From Variovorax paradoxus (GTDB lineage: Bacteria; Pseudomonadota; Gammaproteobacteria; Burkholderiales; Burkholderiaceae_C), in the NCBI RefSeq assembly GCF_000834655.1, contig NZ_JXQQ01000008.1, positions 248,001-312,000 of the forward strand: a DNA stretch of 64,000 bases. The letters are read 5' to 3'. Within the stretch, counting starts at the first letter, position 1. Each line of letters opens with the position of its first letter. The notes under the pieces are model-generated. The model had not been told where the DNA came from. It ran no database searches and saw only the letters and a program-made list of their open reading frames with translations. Position numbers and translations under genes: made by a program. Below are positions 27,472 through 36,744 of this stretch, piece by piece.

Positions 27472-28143
27472 ATGGTCGATTCATCCGTCGCGCGCGTTCC
27501 GCTGGCGCCTCCTCCCTCCGAAGGCGAACTCTTCAAGAAGATCCTCGGACGCGCCTGGCAGGGCCTGCACCCGGACATCCGCCGGCGCTTCGACAGGAAC
27601 CCGTCGCCCGGCAAGGCGCTGCATTACCTGGGCGCGTTGAGCGAGCTGCGCTGCTCGCGCTTCGGCAAGCTGCTGGGGCACCTGACGCAGCCGTTGATCC
27701 AGGGCGCGTTGATCCCCTACAGCGACAGCCACTTCCCGGTCGAGATCCAGGTCTACGCCAGGCCCGACGACCCGGCCATCTACAAGCAGCGCATCTACCG
27801 CCTGCACGGGCGCAAGCCCATCCAGTTCACCAGCTTCATGCGCGAGAGCGAACGCGGCGAGGTGCTGGAGTACGTGGGCATGGGCCTGGGCATGAAGCTG
27901 GTGCTGAGCGTGGAAAACGGCAGCCTGCATTTCCAGAGCGACGGCTATTTCTGGGACGTGCTCGGCTGGCGCATTCCGCTGCCCGGCGTGTTCACGCCCG
28001 GCAAGACCTTTCTCTGGCACCACAACGAAACGCCCGAGCGCTTCAACATCCGCATCGAGATCCGGCACTGGCTCATGGGCACGACCTTCACCCAGGTCGG
28101 CGTGTTCGAGGAAGTGGCCGATCCGGGGGGCGCCGCCGCATGA
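27472..28143 (+). CDS. DUF4166-domain protein
   Basis: 223 aa, soluble. LFKKILGRAWQGLHPDIRRRF at the start and the run IRIEIRHWLMGTTFTQVG near the end are the pattern I associate with DUF4166, a family often found fused or next to saccharopine-dehydrogenase-like or SDR membrane proteins. Biochemical function unknown. Its stop overlaps the next start (ATGA), tying it to the SDR39U1-like gene. Confidence 0.8.
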   Translation: MVDSSVARVPLAPPPSEGELFKKILGRAWQGLHPDIRRRFDRNPSPGKALHYLGALSELRCSRFGKLLGHLTQPLIQGALIPYSDSHFPVEIQVYARPDDPAIYKQRIYRLHGRKPIQFTSFMRESERGEVLEYVGMGLGMKLVLSVENGSLHFQSDGYFWDVLGWRIPLPGVFTPGKTFLWHHNETPERFNIRIEIRHWLMGTTFTQVGVFEEVADPGGAAA

Positions 28144-29636
28144 TCGACACGCACCTTCTGGCGTTGCAGCTCATGGCAGCGCAGGGGCTGATGGGCGCGT
28201 TCGACACGCTCTATCACCACGAAGGCACCGAGGCGCTCGCGCAGCGCAACACGGCGCGGCGCGAGCTGGCGATCCATGCGGTGCGCTCGTCGATCTACTG
28301 CGCGATGTTCATCGGGCTGTCGTCATGGGCCTGGCATGGCGCGTGGGCCTGGGTGCTGCTGGCCGTGTTCGGCGTGGAGATCGTGCTCACGCTGTGGGAC
28401 TTCGTGGTCGAAGACGGCAGCCGCCTCCTGCCGCCGACCGAGCGCGTCACGCACACGGTGCTGGCCATCAACGCCGGCGCGTTCATCGCGCTGCTGGCGA
28501 TGAATGCAGTGGACTGGGCCGCGCAGCCGACGGCGCTGGTGTGGCAGCCGCAAGGCTGGCTGGGTGCATTTCTCGCGCTGTGCGGCGCAGGTGTCGGCAT
28601 CTCGGGGCTGCGCGACGGGCTCGCGGCACGCGCATTGTTCCGGCGCACGGCGCAGGAAGAGGCGCGCGCCGCCGAGGCGCCGGTGCATTTCGGCACGCGG
28701 CCGCAACGCGTGCTGGTGACCGGCGGCACCGGCTTCATCGGCCAGACCCTGGTGCGCCACCTGCTGGCCGATGGCCATGCCGTGACCGTGTGGACGCGCG
28801 ACGCGCGTTCGGCCGCATGGAACTTCGGCGGCGCTGTGCGCTGCGTGCAGCGGCTCGACCAGATCCCCGAGACCGACCCGTGCGACGTGGTCGTCAACCT
28901 CGCAGGCGCGCGCATCCTCGGCCAGCGTTGGAGCGAGCGGCGCCAGCGGCAACTGCTGCAAAGCCGCGAGGGGCTCACCCGCACGCTGGTCGAATGGATC
29001 GCCACGCGTCCGCGCAAGCCCTGGCTGCTGCTGTCGGGCTCGGCCATCGGCTACTACGGGGTGCAGCCGCAAGGCGATGCCACCGAACTGGCCGAAGACG
29101 CGCCGCCGCAGGACATCTTCATGTCGACGCTGTGCCAGCGGTGGGAGCAGGCGGCGCAGGCCGCGACGGCGCACGGCGTGCACGTGGCCTGCATGCGCTT
29201 CGGATTCGTGCTCGGCCACCAGGGCTCGTTGCCTCAACTGCTGCTGCCCGTGGCGCTGGGCATGGGCGGCCGGCTGGGGAGCGGGCGGCAGTGGCTGTCG
29301 TGGGTTCATGTGCACGACGTCATCCGCGCCATGGCCCATGTGTGGAGTGCTGCCGAGCATGCGAGAACCGACAGGCCCGCGACCGCGCAGGCCTTCAACT
29401 TCACCGCACCCGGCGCACTCAGCCAGGAGGAATTCACCCGCGTCGCCGCGAGCGTCATGCACCGGCCCTTCTGGATGCCGACGCCCGCAGCGCCGGTCAA
29501 GCTCTTGCTGGGCGAACAGGCCGACCTCCTGCTCGAAGGCCAGCGCGTGGTGCCGGCCCAGTTGCTGCAGACGGGATTTCGTTTCGCGTTCCCCGATGCC
29601 CGCAGCGCCTTGACGGACCTTTGCCGGCCGCGATAG
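28140..29636 (+). CDS. Membrane-anchored SDR39U1/YfcH-type epimerase-like protein
   Basis: 498 aa, two domains. Residues ~1-165 form about five membrane helices. Residues ~185-498 are an extended SDR of the TIGR01777/YfcH group with VLVTGGTGFIGQTLV, VVNLAGARILGQRW and the family segment SGSAIGYYG. The usual cytosolic YfcH is ~300 aa; the N-terminal membrane domain is an addition. Substrate unknown. It is co-translated with the DUF4166 protein, so the pair probably acts together. Confidence 0.85.
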   Translation: MIDTHLLALQLMAAQGLMGAFDTLYHHEGTEALAQRNTARRELAIHAVRSSIYCAMFIGLSSWAWHGAWAWVLLAVFGVEIVLTLWDFVVEDGSRLLPPTERVTHTVLAINAGAFIALLAMNAVDWAAQPTALVWQPQGWLGAFLALCGAGVGISGLRDGLAARALFRRTAQEEARAAEAPVHFGTRPQRVLVTGGTGFIGQTLVRHLLADGHAVTVWTRDARSAAWNFGGAVRCVQRLDQIPETDPCDVVVNLAGARILGQRWSERRQRQLLQSREGLTRTLVEWIATRPRKPWLLLSGSAIGYYGVQPQGDATELAEDAPPQDIFMSTLCQRWEQAAQAATAHGVHVACMRFGFVLGHQGSLPQLLLPVALGMGGRLGSGRQWLSWVHVHDVIRAMAHVWSAAEHARTDRPATAQAFNFTAPGALSQEEFTRVAASVMHRPFWMPTPAAPVKLLLGEQADLLLEGQRVVPAQLLQTGFRFAFPDARSALTDLCRPR

Positions 29637-29647
29637 AAGCCTTGCCC

Positions 29648-31774
29648 GTGCCCGCCAAGAAAGCTCCCTCCACGCCGGTAGACGCCGCCACCGCGCCGTC
29701 GCCGCCGCAGCCACCCGGCTCGGGCCTGAGCCTCGTGCAGCGCGCCCTGCGCAAGCTGGGCCTCGTGCGCGACATCGACTTCGCGCTCTACCTGCCGATG
29801 CGCTACGAGGACGAGACGCGCATCGTCAAGCTCGCCGACACGCGCGACGGCGACATGGCGCAGGTGGAGGGCGTGGTCACCGAGTGCGAGGTGGTGTACC
29901 GCCCGCGCCGCCAGCTGATCGCCACCATCGACGACGGCAGCGACACCTGTCAGCTGCGCTTCTTCAACTTCTACCCCTCGCAGCAAAAGCAGCTCGCGAT
30001 CGGCGCGCGGGTGCGCGTGCGCGGCGAGATGCGCGGCGGCTTCGTGGGGCGGCAGATCATGCATCCCACCGTCAAGGCCGCGGGCACTTCGCTCCCGGAG
30101 GCGCTCACGCCTGTCTATTCGACCGTCGCCGGCCTGGCGCAACCGGTGCTGCGGCGCGAGGTGCGCTCGGGCCTCGCACGCGCGGTGCTCGACGAGACGA
30201 TTCCGGTGCAGATCGGCCTGCGCGGCGCGTGGGACCTGCGCAGCTCGCTGACCTTCCTGCACTACCCCACGCCCGATGTGGCGATGGCGACGCTCGAAGA
30301 CCACAGCCATCCGGCCTGGCAGCGCATCAAGGCCGAGGAATTGCTCGCGCAGCAGCTCTCGCAATTGCAGGCCCGGCTGGAGCGTGCGGCGCAGCGTGCG
30401 CCGGTGCTGCCTTCGTCGCCGCAGCCCGTGGCGACTTCGCTGCATGCGCAGTTGCTCGCGGTGCTGCCTTTCGGCCTGACCGGCGCGCAGCAGCGCGTGG
30501 GCGAGGAGATCACGCGCGACCTCGGCCGCGAGATTCCGATGCACCGGCTGCTGCAGGGCGATGTCGGCTCGGGCAAGACCGTGGTGGCGGCGCTCGCGGC
30601 GGCGCGCGCCATCGACGCGGGTTTCCAGTGCGCGCTGATGGCGCCGACCGAAATCCTCGCGGCCCAGCACTTCGGCAAGCTCGTGGGCTGGCTCGATCCG
30701 CTCCTGGCCGCGCGCGGCCTGCGCGTGGCCTGGCTCACCGGCAGCCAGAAGAAGAAGGAGCGCGACGCGATGTCGGCCGCGGTGGAGAGCGGCGAGGCCG
30801 CGCTGGTCATCGGCACGCATGCGGTCATTTCGGAGAAGGTGCGCTTCAGGAACCTCGCGCTCGCGATCATCGACGAGCAGCACCGCTTCGGCGTCGCGCA
30901 GCGCCTTGCCTTGCGCGGCAAGGCCGTGGGCCACCTCGAGCCGCACCTCTTGATGATGAGCGCCACGCCCATCCCGCGCACGCTCGCGATGAGCTACTAC
31001 GCCGACCTGGACGTCTCCACGCTCGACGAGCTGCCGCCGGGCCGCACGCCCATCGTCACCAAGCTGGTGGCCGACCACCGGCGCGACGAGGTGATCGACC
31101 GCATCCAGGCGCAGATCGCGCAGGGCCGGCAGGTCTACTGGGTGTGCCCGCTGATCGAGGAGAGCGAGGCGGTCGACCTGCGCAACGCCACCGAGACGCG
31201 CGACGAGCTGGCCGAAACGCTCGGGGACGCCATCCACGTCGGCCTGCTGCATTCGCGCATGCCGACGGCCGAGAAGCAGGCGGTGATGGCGGCCTTCACT
31301 GCCAACGAGATCCAGGTGCTGGTGAGCACCACGGTGATCGAGGTGGGCGTCGATGTGCCCAATGCGTCGCTGATGGTGATCGAGCATGCCGAGCGCTTCG
31401 GGCTCTCGCAACTGCACCAGCTGCGAGGCCGCGTGGGGCGCGGTGCCGCGGCCTCGGCCTGCGTGCTGCTCTACGCACCGGGCGACAGCGGCCGCGTGGG
31501 CGAGGCCGCGCGCGCACGGCTCAAGGCGATGGCCGAGACGGGCGACGGCTTCGAGATCGCGCGCCGCGACCTGGAGATCCGCGGCCCCGGCGAATTCCTG
31601 GGCGCGCGCCAGTCGGGCGCGCCGCTGCTGCGCTTTGCCGACCTGACCACCGACACGCTGCTGCTCGACTGGGCCCGCGAACTCGCGCCGGTGATGCTCG
31701 AGAGGCACGCCGAGCTGGCCCAGCGGCACATCGATCGCTGGCTCGGCACCAAGGCCGAATACCTGAAGGCCTGA
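29648..31774 (+). CDS. recG: ATP-dependent DNA helicase RecG
   Basis: Branch-migrating helicase that remodels stalled forks and Holliday junctions. 708 aa from the GTG at 29648 (E. coli 693). The N-terminal wedge/OB domain covers ~20-210 (VRDIDFALYLPMRYEDET). Helicase motifs: GDVGSGKT (~302-309), IIDEQHRFGV (~405-414), MMSATPIPRT, STTVIEVGVDVP and QLRGRVGRG. A TTG two codons upstream is an alternative start. Only 11 nt separate it from the SDR-like gene, so it may be read from the same transcript. Confidence 0.95.
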   Translation: MPAKKAPSTPVDAATAPSPPQPPGSGLSLVQRALRKLGLVRDIDFALYLPMRYEDETRIVKLADTRDGDMAQVEGVVTECEVVYRPRRQLIATIDDGSDTCQLRFFNFYPSQQKQLAIGARVRVRGEMRGGFVGRQIMHPTVKAAGTSLPEALTPVYSTVAGLAQPVLRREVRSGLARAVLDETIPVQIGLRGAWDLRSSLTFLHYPTPDVAMATLEDHSHPAWQRIKAEELLAQQLSQLQARLERAAQRAPVLPSSPQPVATSLHAQLLAVLPFGLTGAQQRVGEEITRDLGREIPMHRLLQGDVGSGKTVVAALAAARAIDAGFQCALMAPTEILAAQHFGKLVGWLDPLLAARGLRVAWLTGSQKKKERDAMSAAVESGEAALVIGTHAVISEKVRFRNLALAIIDEQHRFGVAQRLALRGKAVGHLEPHLLMMSATPIPRTLAMSYYADLDVSTLDELPPGRTPIVTKLVADHRRDEVIDRIQAQIAQGRQVYWVCPLIEESEAVDLRNATETRDELAETLGDAIHVGLLHSRMPTAEKQAVMAAFTANEIQVLVSTTVIEVGVDVPNASLMVIEHAERFGLSQLHQLRGRVGRGAAASACVLLYAPGDSGRVGEAARARLKAMAETGDGFEIARRDLEIRGPGEFLGARQSGAPLLRFADLTTDTLLLDWARELAPVMLERHAELAQRHIDRWLGTKAEYLKA

Positions 31775-31789
31775 GCGACCGCGCGGTGT

Positions 31790-32422
31790 CTACGCCGCGG
31801 GGCGGCGGGTGAAGGCGAGGATCAGCCCGAAGCCGACCATCATGCTGCCGCTCACCTTGTTGAACCAGCGCATCGCGCGGCTGCCGTTGGCCAGCCGGCG
31901 CATGCGCGCGCCGAGCATCGCGTAGAGCGCGATCGCGACCAGCTCGAACACCAGGAAGGTCGCGCCCAGCAGCACGTAGCTGGAGGCGTAGGCGCCGGGC
32001 ACCACGAACTGCGGGAAGAACGCGGTGAACACCAGGATGGCCTTCGGGTTGCCGGCCGCCACGGTGAACTCCTGCCGCGCCAGTGCGCGCAGCGAAGGCG
32101 GCGCGGCCGCATCCCGTGCCTGCACCTCGGCTGTCGGCGCCGGTGCGCGCAGGAGGCGTATGCCGATCCACACCAGGTAGGCCGCACCGAGGTACTTGAT
32201 GACATCGAAGGCCAGCTCCGAGGCCACCAGCACCGCGCCCATGCCCAGGCCCGCCACCGCAATCATGAGCGCGAAGGCCACGAGGCGCCCGCTGGCCGCG
32301 ATCACCGCGGGCGACACGCCGTGCTTCGCACCGTTGGTGACCGACAGCAGGTTGTTGGGGCCGAATGCCATGTTGATGGCGAAGCAGGCCGGCAGGAAGA
32401 GCAGGTAGGCAGACAGGGTCAT
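31790..32422 (-). CDS. LysE/RhtB-family amino-acid exporter
   Basis: 210 aa inner-membrane protein with about six helices. The N-terminal FAINMAFGPNNLLSVTNGAKHG is the LysE/RhtB signature and AAGNPKAILVFTAFFPQFV the second conserved segment. Such proteins export homoserine, threonine or other amino acids; the substrate cannot be told. It converges with recG (15 nt gap) and precedes nothing in an operon. Confidence 0.9.
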   Translation of the reverse strand: MTLSAYLLFLPACFAINMAFGPNNLLSVTNGAKHGVSPAVIAASGRLVAFALMIAVAGLGMGAVLVASELAFDVIKYLGAAYLVWIGIRLLRAPAPTAEVQARDAAAPPSLRALARQEFTVAAGNPKAILVFTAFFPQFVVPGAYASSYVLLGATFLVFELVAIALYAMLGARMRRLANGSRAMRWFNKVSGSMMVGFGLILAFTRRPAA

Positions 32423-32497
32423 GGCGTATCCGTCAGCGGGAGTTGCGGGGTCTTGCGGGAAGGGCGCATTATTGGCATGAAGCTCGCGCCGTCCTGA

Positions 32498-33202
32498 TCA
32501 GTTGTCGATGCCGCCCTCGGGCATCTGCCGCGCGTAGACCGCGAGCACGATGCGCTCGGAGTGGATCAGGTAGTCGTTCAGCGAGGCCGAGCCTTCGGCG
32601 AACTTGCCCGCCTCGATGAGCTCCAGCAGCTTGGTGTTCATGTCCACGTAGGGCGCGTGCAGGAACTCCGGGTCCTTCAGCAGCCCGAAGGCCAGCCGCA
32701 GCTCGACCAGGATGTGCGCGAACAGCACGTTGAGCCGCTCGCTGTCCGCCAGCTCCACGATGCCCTTGTGGAACTCCATGTTCGCCGTGCCCACGCCCAG
32801 CCAGTCGCCCGCGTCGCGGCACTTCAGCGCGACTTCGACCGCCTCGCGCATGTGCTTCTTGGCCGGGTGGCGCGGGTAGGCCTGGGCCAGCGCCTGGCAC
32901 TCGATGAGCCGGCGCACCCGGTAGATGTCGATGATCGAGGCGATGCTCGGCACCGCCACGAACACGCCGCGGTTGGGCGCGTGCTTGAGCAGCCCCTCCT
33001 TGGTCAGCGTGCGGAACACCTCGCGCAGGGTGTTGCGCGAAATCTCGAAGCTGTCGGCCAGCGCGGCCTCCGACAGCCGCTGCCCTGGCGAGAACTCGCC
33101 CTTCACGATCTTCTGGCGGATGAGCTCGGCGACCCGGTCGTTGAGCGTCTGCGCGCCGGGCGAGGACGAGGCGGGGGAAGTCGGTGAAGCCAGGGAATTC
33201 AT
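32498..33202 (-). CDS. GntR-family (FadR/FCD) regulator, likely of the 5-oxoproline operon
   Basis: 234 aa from the ATG at 33202. A low-complexity Ser/Ala/Pro start leads to a GntR winged helix (LNDRVAELIRQKIVKGEF; LSEAALADSFEISRNTLREVF) and an all-helical FCD effector domain from ~100. FCD regulators usually bind carboxylic acids, so 5-oxoproline is a reasonable inducer. It is divergent from the oxoproline operon across 310 bp with a matching operator. Confidence 0.9.
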   Translation of the reverse strand: MNSLASPTSPASSSPGAQTLNDRVAELIRQKIVKGEFSPGQRLSEAALADSFEISRNTLREVFRTLTKEGLLKHAPNRGVFVAVPSIASIIDIYRVRRLIECQALAQAYPRHPAKKHMREAVEVALKCRDAGDWLGVGTANMEFHKGIVELADSERLNVLFAHILVELRLAFGLLKDPEFLHAPYVDMNTKLLELIEAGKFAEGSASLNDYLIHSERIVLAVYARQMPEGGIDN

Positions 33203-33512
33203 GCCGGAGGTGAGTGGAAGGACGAGCGAAAAAAGGCAGATGAGCGGGGAACCGCGAGTTTGCAGCAGTTTCGCGCCGTCCCTCCGCAGGTTTCGGGCCA
33301 CGTCGCGGATGCACCAAATGGGTCGGCCTCAGGGTTTTCATGGGGACTTTCGGGCACTGTTGTTGGGCACACTCACCATGATTGTTCAACAATTGCTAAT
33401 TAATGAGTGATGCAAGTGAAATCAATTGCTCATTCATTGGCACGAGGTTTGCGTCAAGCGAAGGCCGGCGCTCCCGCGCAAGGTGTCTCTGAATCCATAA
33501 CGAAAGACCAAC
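33203..33512. promoter_or_regulatory. 310-bp divergent control region
   Basis: No ORF worth calling. It is much more AT-rich near 33380-33450 than the flanking genes. It contains the palindrome at 33382-33394, the 8-bp direct repeats CAATTGCT at 33391-33398 and 33423-33430 (32 bp apart), and an AATGAG ... CTCATT inverted pair between them. I see no convincing -35/-10 pair. Confidence 0.55.
33382..33394. promoter_or_regulatory. Candidate FadR-type GntR operator
   Basis: ATTGTTCAACAAT is a perfect 13-bp palindrome. Its core TTGTTCAACAA fits the TNGTNNNACNA pattern described for FadR-subfamily GntR regulators. It lies between the FCD regulator gene and the oxoproline operon. Confidence 0.6.
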
Positions 33513-34256
33513 ATGACTCCTGACATCCCTCATCTGTGGCCCTTGATCGGCGTGGCCGTGATCATTGCGGGCTTCATCCTGCGCTTCAATCCGATGCTGG
33601 TGGTGATCGTCACGGCCATCGTGACGGCGGTCGCCGCGGGCTTCGGGCCGATGGCCATCCTCACGGCCATCGGCAGCGGGTTCGTCAAGACGCGCAACCT
33701 GCCGCTGATCATTCTTCTGCCGCTGGCCGTCATCGGCCTGCTCGAGCGCCACGGCCTGCGCCAGCACGCGCAGAACTGGATCAGCCGCATCAAGTCGGCC
33801 ACCGCCGGGCGCCTGCTGATCGTGTACCTGGCCGCGCGCGAGCTCACCGCCGCCGTCGGCCTCACCAGCCTGGGCGGCCACCCGCAGATGGTTCGCCCGC
33901 TGCTCGCGCCCATGGCCGAAGGCGCCACCGAAACCCGCTACGGCAAGCTGCCCGAGCGCATCCGCCACAAGTTGCGCGCCTACGCCGCGGCCACCGACAA
34001 CGTGGGCCTGTTCTTCGGCGAGGACATCTTCGTGGCATTCGGCGCCATCGTGCTGATGAGCACCTTCCTGCACGAGGCCGGCATCGACGTGGAGCCGCTG
34101 CACATCGCGCTGTGGGGCATTCCGACGGCCATTGCCGCGTTCATCATCCATTCGTGGCGCCTGCGCCGGCTCGACCAGTCGATCGCGCGCGAGATGGCGG
34201 GCGAGACGGCGCACGACGCTGTCGTTGCACCTGTTGCCACCCCGGAAGGCCGCTGA
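33513..34256 (+). CDS. DUF969 membrane protein, probable 5-oxoproline permease subunit
   Basis: 247 aa with about five to six membrane helices. LWPLIGVAVIIAGFILRFNPMLVVIVTA and VKTRNLPLIILLPLAVIGLLERHG are typical of DUF969. DUF969 and DUF979 occur together beside pcp and pxpABC in many bacteria and have been proposed as a two-part transporter; the activity is inferred from context only. It is the first gene of the operon and lies 2 nt from DUF979. Confidence 0.85.
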   Translation: MTPDIPHLWPLIGVAVIIAGFILRFNPMLVVIVTAIVTAVAAGFGPMAILTAIGSGFVKTRNLPLIILLPLAVIGLLERHGLRQHAQNWISRIKSATAGRLLIVYLAARELTAAVGLTSLGGHPQMVRPLLAPMAEGATETRYGKLPERIRHKLRAYAAATDNVGLFFGEDIFVAFGAIVLMSTFLHEAGIDVEPLHIALWGIPTAIAAFIIHSWRLRRLDQSIAREMAGETAHDAVVAPVATPEGR

Positions 34257-34258
34257 TC

Positions 34259-35215
34259 ATGATCCTCTCGATCCAGCACCTCTACATCCTGGTCGGCCTG
34301 ATCCTCGCGGTCACGGCCATCATGACGCTGACCGACAGGCAGCACCCCAAGCGCTACACCAGCGGCCTTTTCTGGGCGCTGTATTCGCTCGTGTTCCTCA
34401 TCGGCGACCAGCTGCCGCCGGCCTGGGTCGGCGTGGGCGCCATCGCCATGGCGGTCATTGCCGGCATGCGCGGCGTGGGCGCGGGCAAGCACCGCGAGCC
34501 GACCGCCGCCCAATACGAAACCAGCGCCAGGCGCCTGGGCAACAAGCTCTTCATGCCGGCACTGGCGATCCCGCTGGTCACCGTGATCGGCACCGTGCTC
34601 ATGAGCAAGGTGAAGATCGGCGACGCCTTCCTGCTGGACCCCAAGAACACCACGCTGGTGAGCCTGGGCGTGGGCTGCGTCATCGCATTGGCGCTGGCCT
34701 GCTGGCTGACGCGCGAGACGCCCATGCAGGGCCTGCGCGAGTCCAGGCGCCTGACCGACGCGCTGGGCTGGGCCGTGGTGCTGCCGCAGATGCTGGGCAT
34801 GCTGGGGCTGGTGTTCTCGGACGCGGGCGTGGGCAAGGCGGTGGCGTACATCACCACCAGCTACATCAACATGGACATCCGCTTCGTGGCGGTGGCCGTG
34901 TACGTGGTGGGCATGGCGCTTTTCACCATCATCATGGGCAACGGCTTCGCGGCCTTCCCGGTGATGACGGGCGGCGTGGGCGTGCCGGTGCTGGTGGGCG
35001 TGTACCACGGCGATCCGGCCGTGATGGCGGCCATCGGCATGTTCTCGGGCTACTGCGGCACGCTGATGACGCCGATGGCGGCCAACTTCAACATCGTGCC
35101 GGCGGCGCTGCTGGAGCTGCCCGACAAGAACGCGGTGATCAAGGTGCAGGTGCCGACCGCCGCCGCCTTGCTGGTGGTCAACATCTTCCTGCTGTACTTT
35201 TTGATGTTCCGCTGA
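34259..35215 (+). CDS. DUF979 membrane protein, probable 5-oxoproline permease subunit
   Basis: 318 aa, about nine membrane helices. [20 protein letters not shown] at the start and [22 protein letters not shown] near the end are DUF979 features. Partner of the DUF969 protein and followed after 10 nt by pcp. Likely takes up 5-oxoproline or pyroglutamyl peptides. Confidence 0.85.
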   Translation: MILSIQHLYILVGLILAVTAIMTLTDRQHPKRYTSGLFWALYSLVFLIGDQLPPAWVGVGAIAMAVIAGMRGVGAGKHREPTAAQYETSARRLGNKLFMPALAIPLVTVIGTVLMSKVKIGDAFLLDPKNTTLVSLGVGCVIALALACWLTRETPMQGLRESRRLTDALGWAVVLPQMLGMLGLVFSDAGVGKAVAYITTSYINMDIRFVAVAVYVVGMALFTIIMGNGFAAFPVMTGGVGVPVLVGVYHGDPAVMAAIGMFSGYCGTLMTPMAANFNIVPAALLELPDKNAVIKVQVPTAAALLVVNIFLLYFLMFR

Positions 35216-35225
35216 GGCACTGCGC

Positions 35226-35912
35226 ATGACCTCCGATGCCAAGGCACCCCGGGTGCTGCTCGCGGGCTTCGAGCCCTTCGAGAACGATCCCGTCAACCCC
35301 GCGTGGGAGATCGCGCGCGCGCTCGACGGCTGGACCTGCGAGGGCGCATCGGTGCATGCACTGCAGTTGCCCTGCGTGTTCGGCCGCGCCATCGACACGC
35401 TCGACGCGGCGCTGGCGGACATCCTCGGCGGGCAGGCGCCGCTGCCGCTGGTGCTGTGCGTGGGCGCCGCAGGCGGGCGCACCGAGATCTCGATGGAGCG
35501 CGCCGCGCTGAACGTGGACGACGCGCGCATTCCCGACAACGCGGGCCATCAGCCGATCGACGTGGAAGTGGTGGCCGGCGGCCCGGCCGCGTATTTCTCG
35601 AGCCTGCCCATCAAGGCCATGGTGCGCGACGTGCGCGCCGCGGGGCTGCCCGCGGCCGTGTCGAACAGCGCCGGCACCTTCGTATGCAACCACATCTTCT
35701 ATGCGCTGATGCATCGCCTGGCCACGCAGCCCGTGCTGGCACGCACGCGCGGCGGCTTCGTGCACGTGCCCTACCTGCCCGAGCAGGCGGCCTCCAGGCC
35801 GGGCGTCGCGAGCATGGCGCTGGCCGCGCAAGTGGAAGCCTTGCGCGTGGCGATCCGAACCGCGCTCACGGTGCGCGAAGACGTGCGCGAAACAGCCGGC
35901 CGCCTGCATTGA
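35226..35912 (+). CDS. pcp: Pyroglutamyl-peptidase I
   Basis: Cytosolic cysteine peptidase that removes N-terminal pyroglutamate from peptides, releasing 5-oxoproline for the enzymes downstream. 228 aa (family ~215). [15 protein letters not shown] (14-28) is the N-terminal signature. The triad is Glu91 (ISMERAALN), Cys154 ([12 protein letters not shown]) and His180 (GFVHVPYLP). Confidence 0.95.
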   Translation: MTSDAKAPRVLLAGFEPFENDPVNPAWEIARALDGWTCEGASVHALQLPCVFGRAIDTLDAALADILGGQAPLPLVLCVGAAGGRTEISMERAALNVDDARIPDNAGHQPIDVEVVAGGPAAYFSSLPIKAMVRDVRAAGLPAAVSNSAGTFVCNHIFYALMHRLATQPVLARTRGGFVHVPYLPEQAASRPGVASMALAAQVEALRVAIRTALTVREDVRETAGRLH

Positions 35913-35964
35913 GCTTGCATTGATATCCATGGCGCGCACCCCCCGCGCGCCGGAAAGACGAACG

Positions 35965-36744
35965 ATGAACATCGACTTGAACAGCGACTTGGGAGAGAGC
36001 CTGGGCGTGTGGCGCATGGGCGACGACGCGGCCATGCTGTCGCTGGTGAGCAGCGCCAACGTGGCCTGCGGCTTCCACGCGGGAGACCCGGCCGGCATCC
36101 TGCGCACGCTGCGCCAGGCGAAGGAGCGCGGCGTGGCGATCGGCGCGCACGTGTCCTACTGCGACCTCGTGGGGTTCGGGCGCCGCAACATGGACGTGGA
36201 AAGCGCCGACCTGCGCGCCGACGTGATCTACCAGATCGGCGCGCTGAAAGGCCTGGCCGCCGCGGTCGGCACCACGGTGCGCTACGTGAAACCCCACGGC
36301 GCGCTCTACAACACCATCGCCCACGACGAGCGCCAGGCGCGCGACGTGATCGCGGCCATCGGCGCGGTCGACTCCACGCTGTGCCTGGTCGCGCTGGCAG
36401 GCTCGCCACTGCTGGGCTGGGCGCGCGCCGAAGGCTTGCGCGCCGTGGCCGAGGCCTTCGCCGACCGCGCCTACACGCCCCAGGGCGCGCTGGTGTCGCG
36501 CCGCGAACCCGGCGCGGTGCTGCACGATGCCGAAGAGGTGGCCGAGCGCATGCTGCGCCTGGCCGCCGATGGCGTGCTCACGGCGATCGACGGCAGCACG
36601 GTGCGCATCGAGGCCGAATCGGTCTGCGTGCACGGCGACAGCCCGGGCGCGGTCGAGATGGCGCGCCAGGTGCGCGTGCGGCTCGAGCAGGCGGGCGTTT
36701 CGATCCGGCCCTTCGTGGACTCCCTTGTGGACGCCGCCGCATGA
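35965..36744 (+). CDS. pxpA: 5-oxoprolinase subunit A (LamB/YcsF family)
   Basis: Part of the ATP-dependent 5-oxoprolinase that opens 5-oxoproline to glutamate. 259 aa from the ATG at 35965 (family ~245-255). [11 protein letters not shown] (4-14), [13 protein letters not shown] and [12 protein letters not shown] are the LamB/YcsF signatures. It overlaps the pxpBC gene by 4 nt. Confidence 0.95.
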   Translation: MNIDLNSDLGESLGVWRMGDDAAMLSLVSSANVACGFHAGDPAGILRTLRQAKERGVAIGAHVSYCDLVGFGRRNMDVESADLRADVIYQIGALKGLAAAVGTTVRYVKPHGALYNTIAHDERQARDVIAAIGAVDSTLCLVALAGSPLLGWARAEGLRAVAEAFADRAYTPQGALVSRREPGAVLHDAEEVAERMLRLAADGVLTAIDGSTVRIEAESVCVHGDSPGAVEMARQVRVRLEQAGVSIRPFVDSLVDAAA

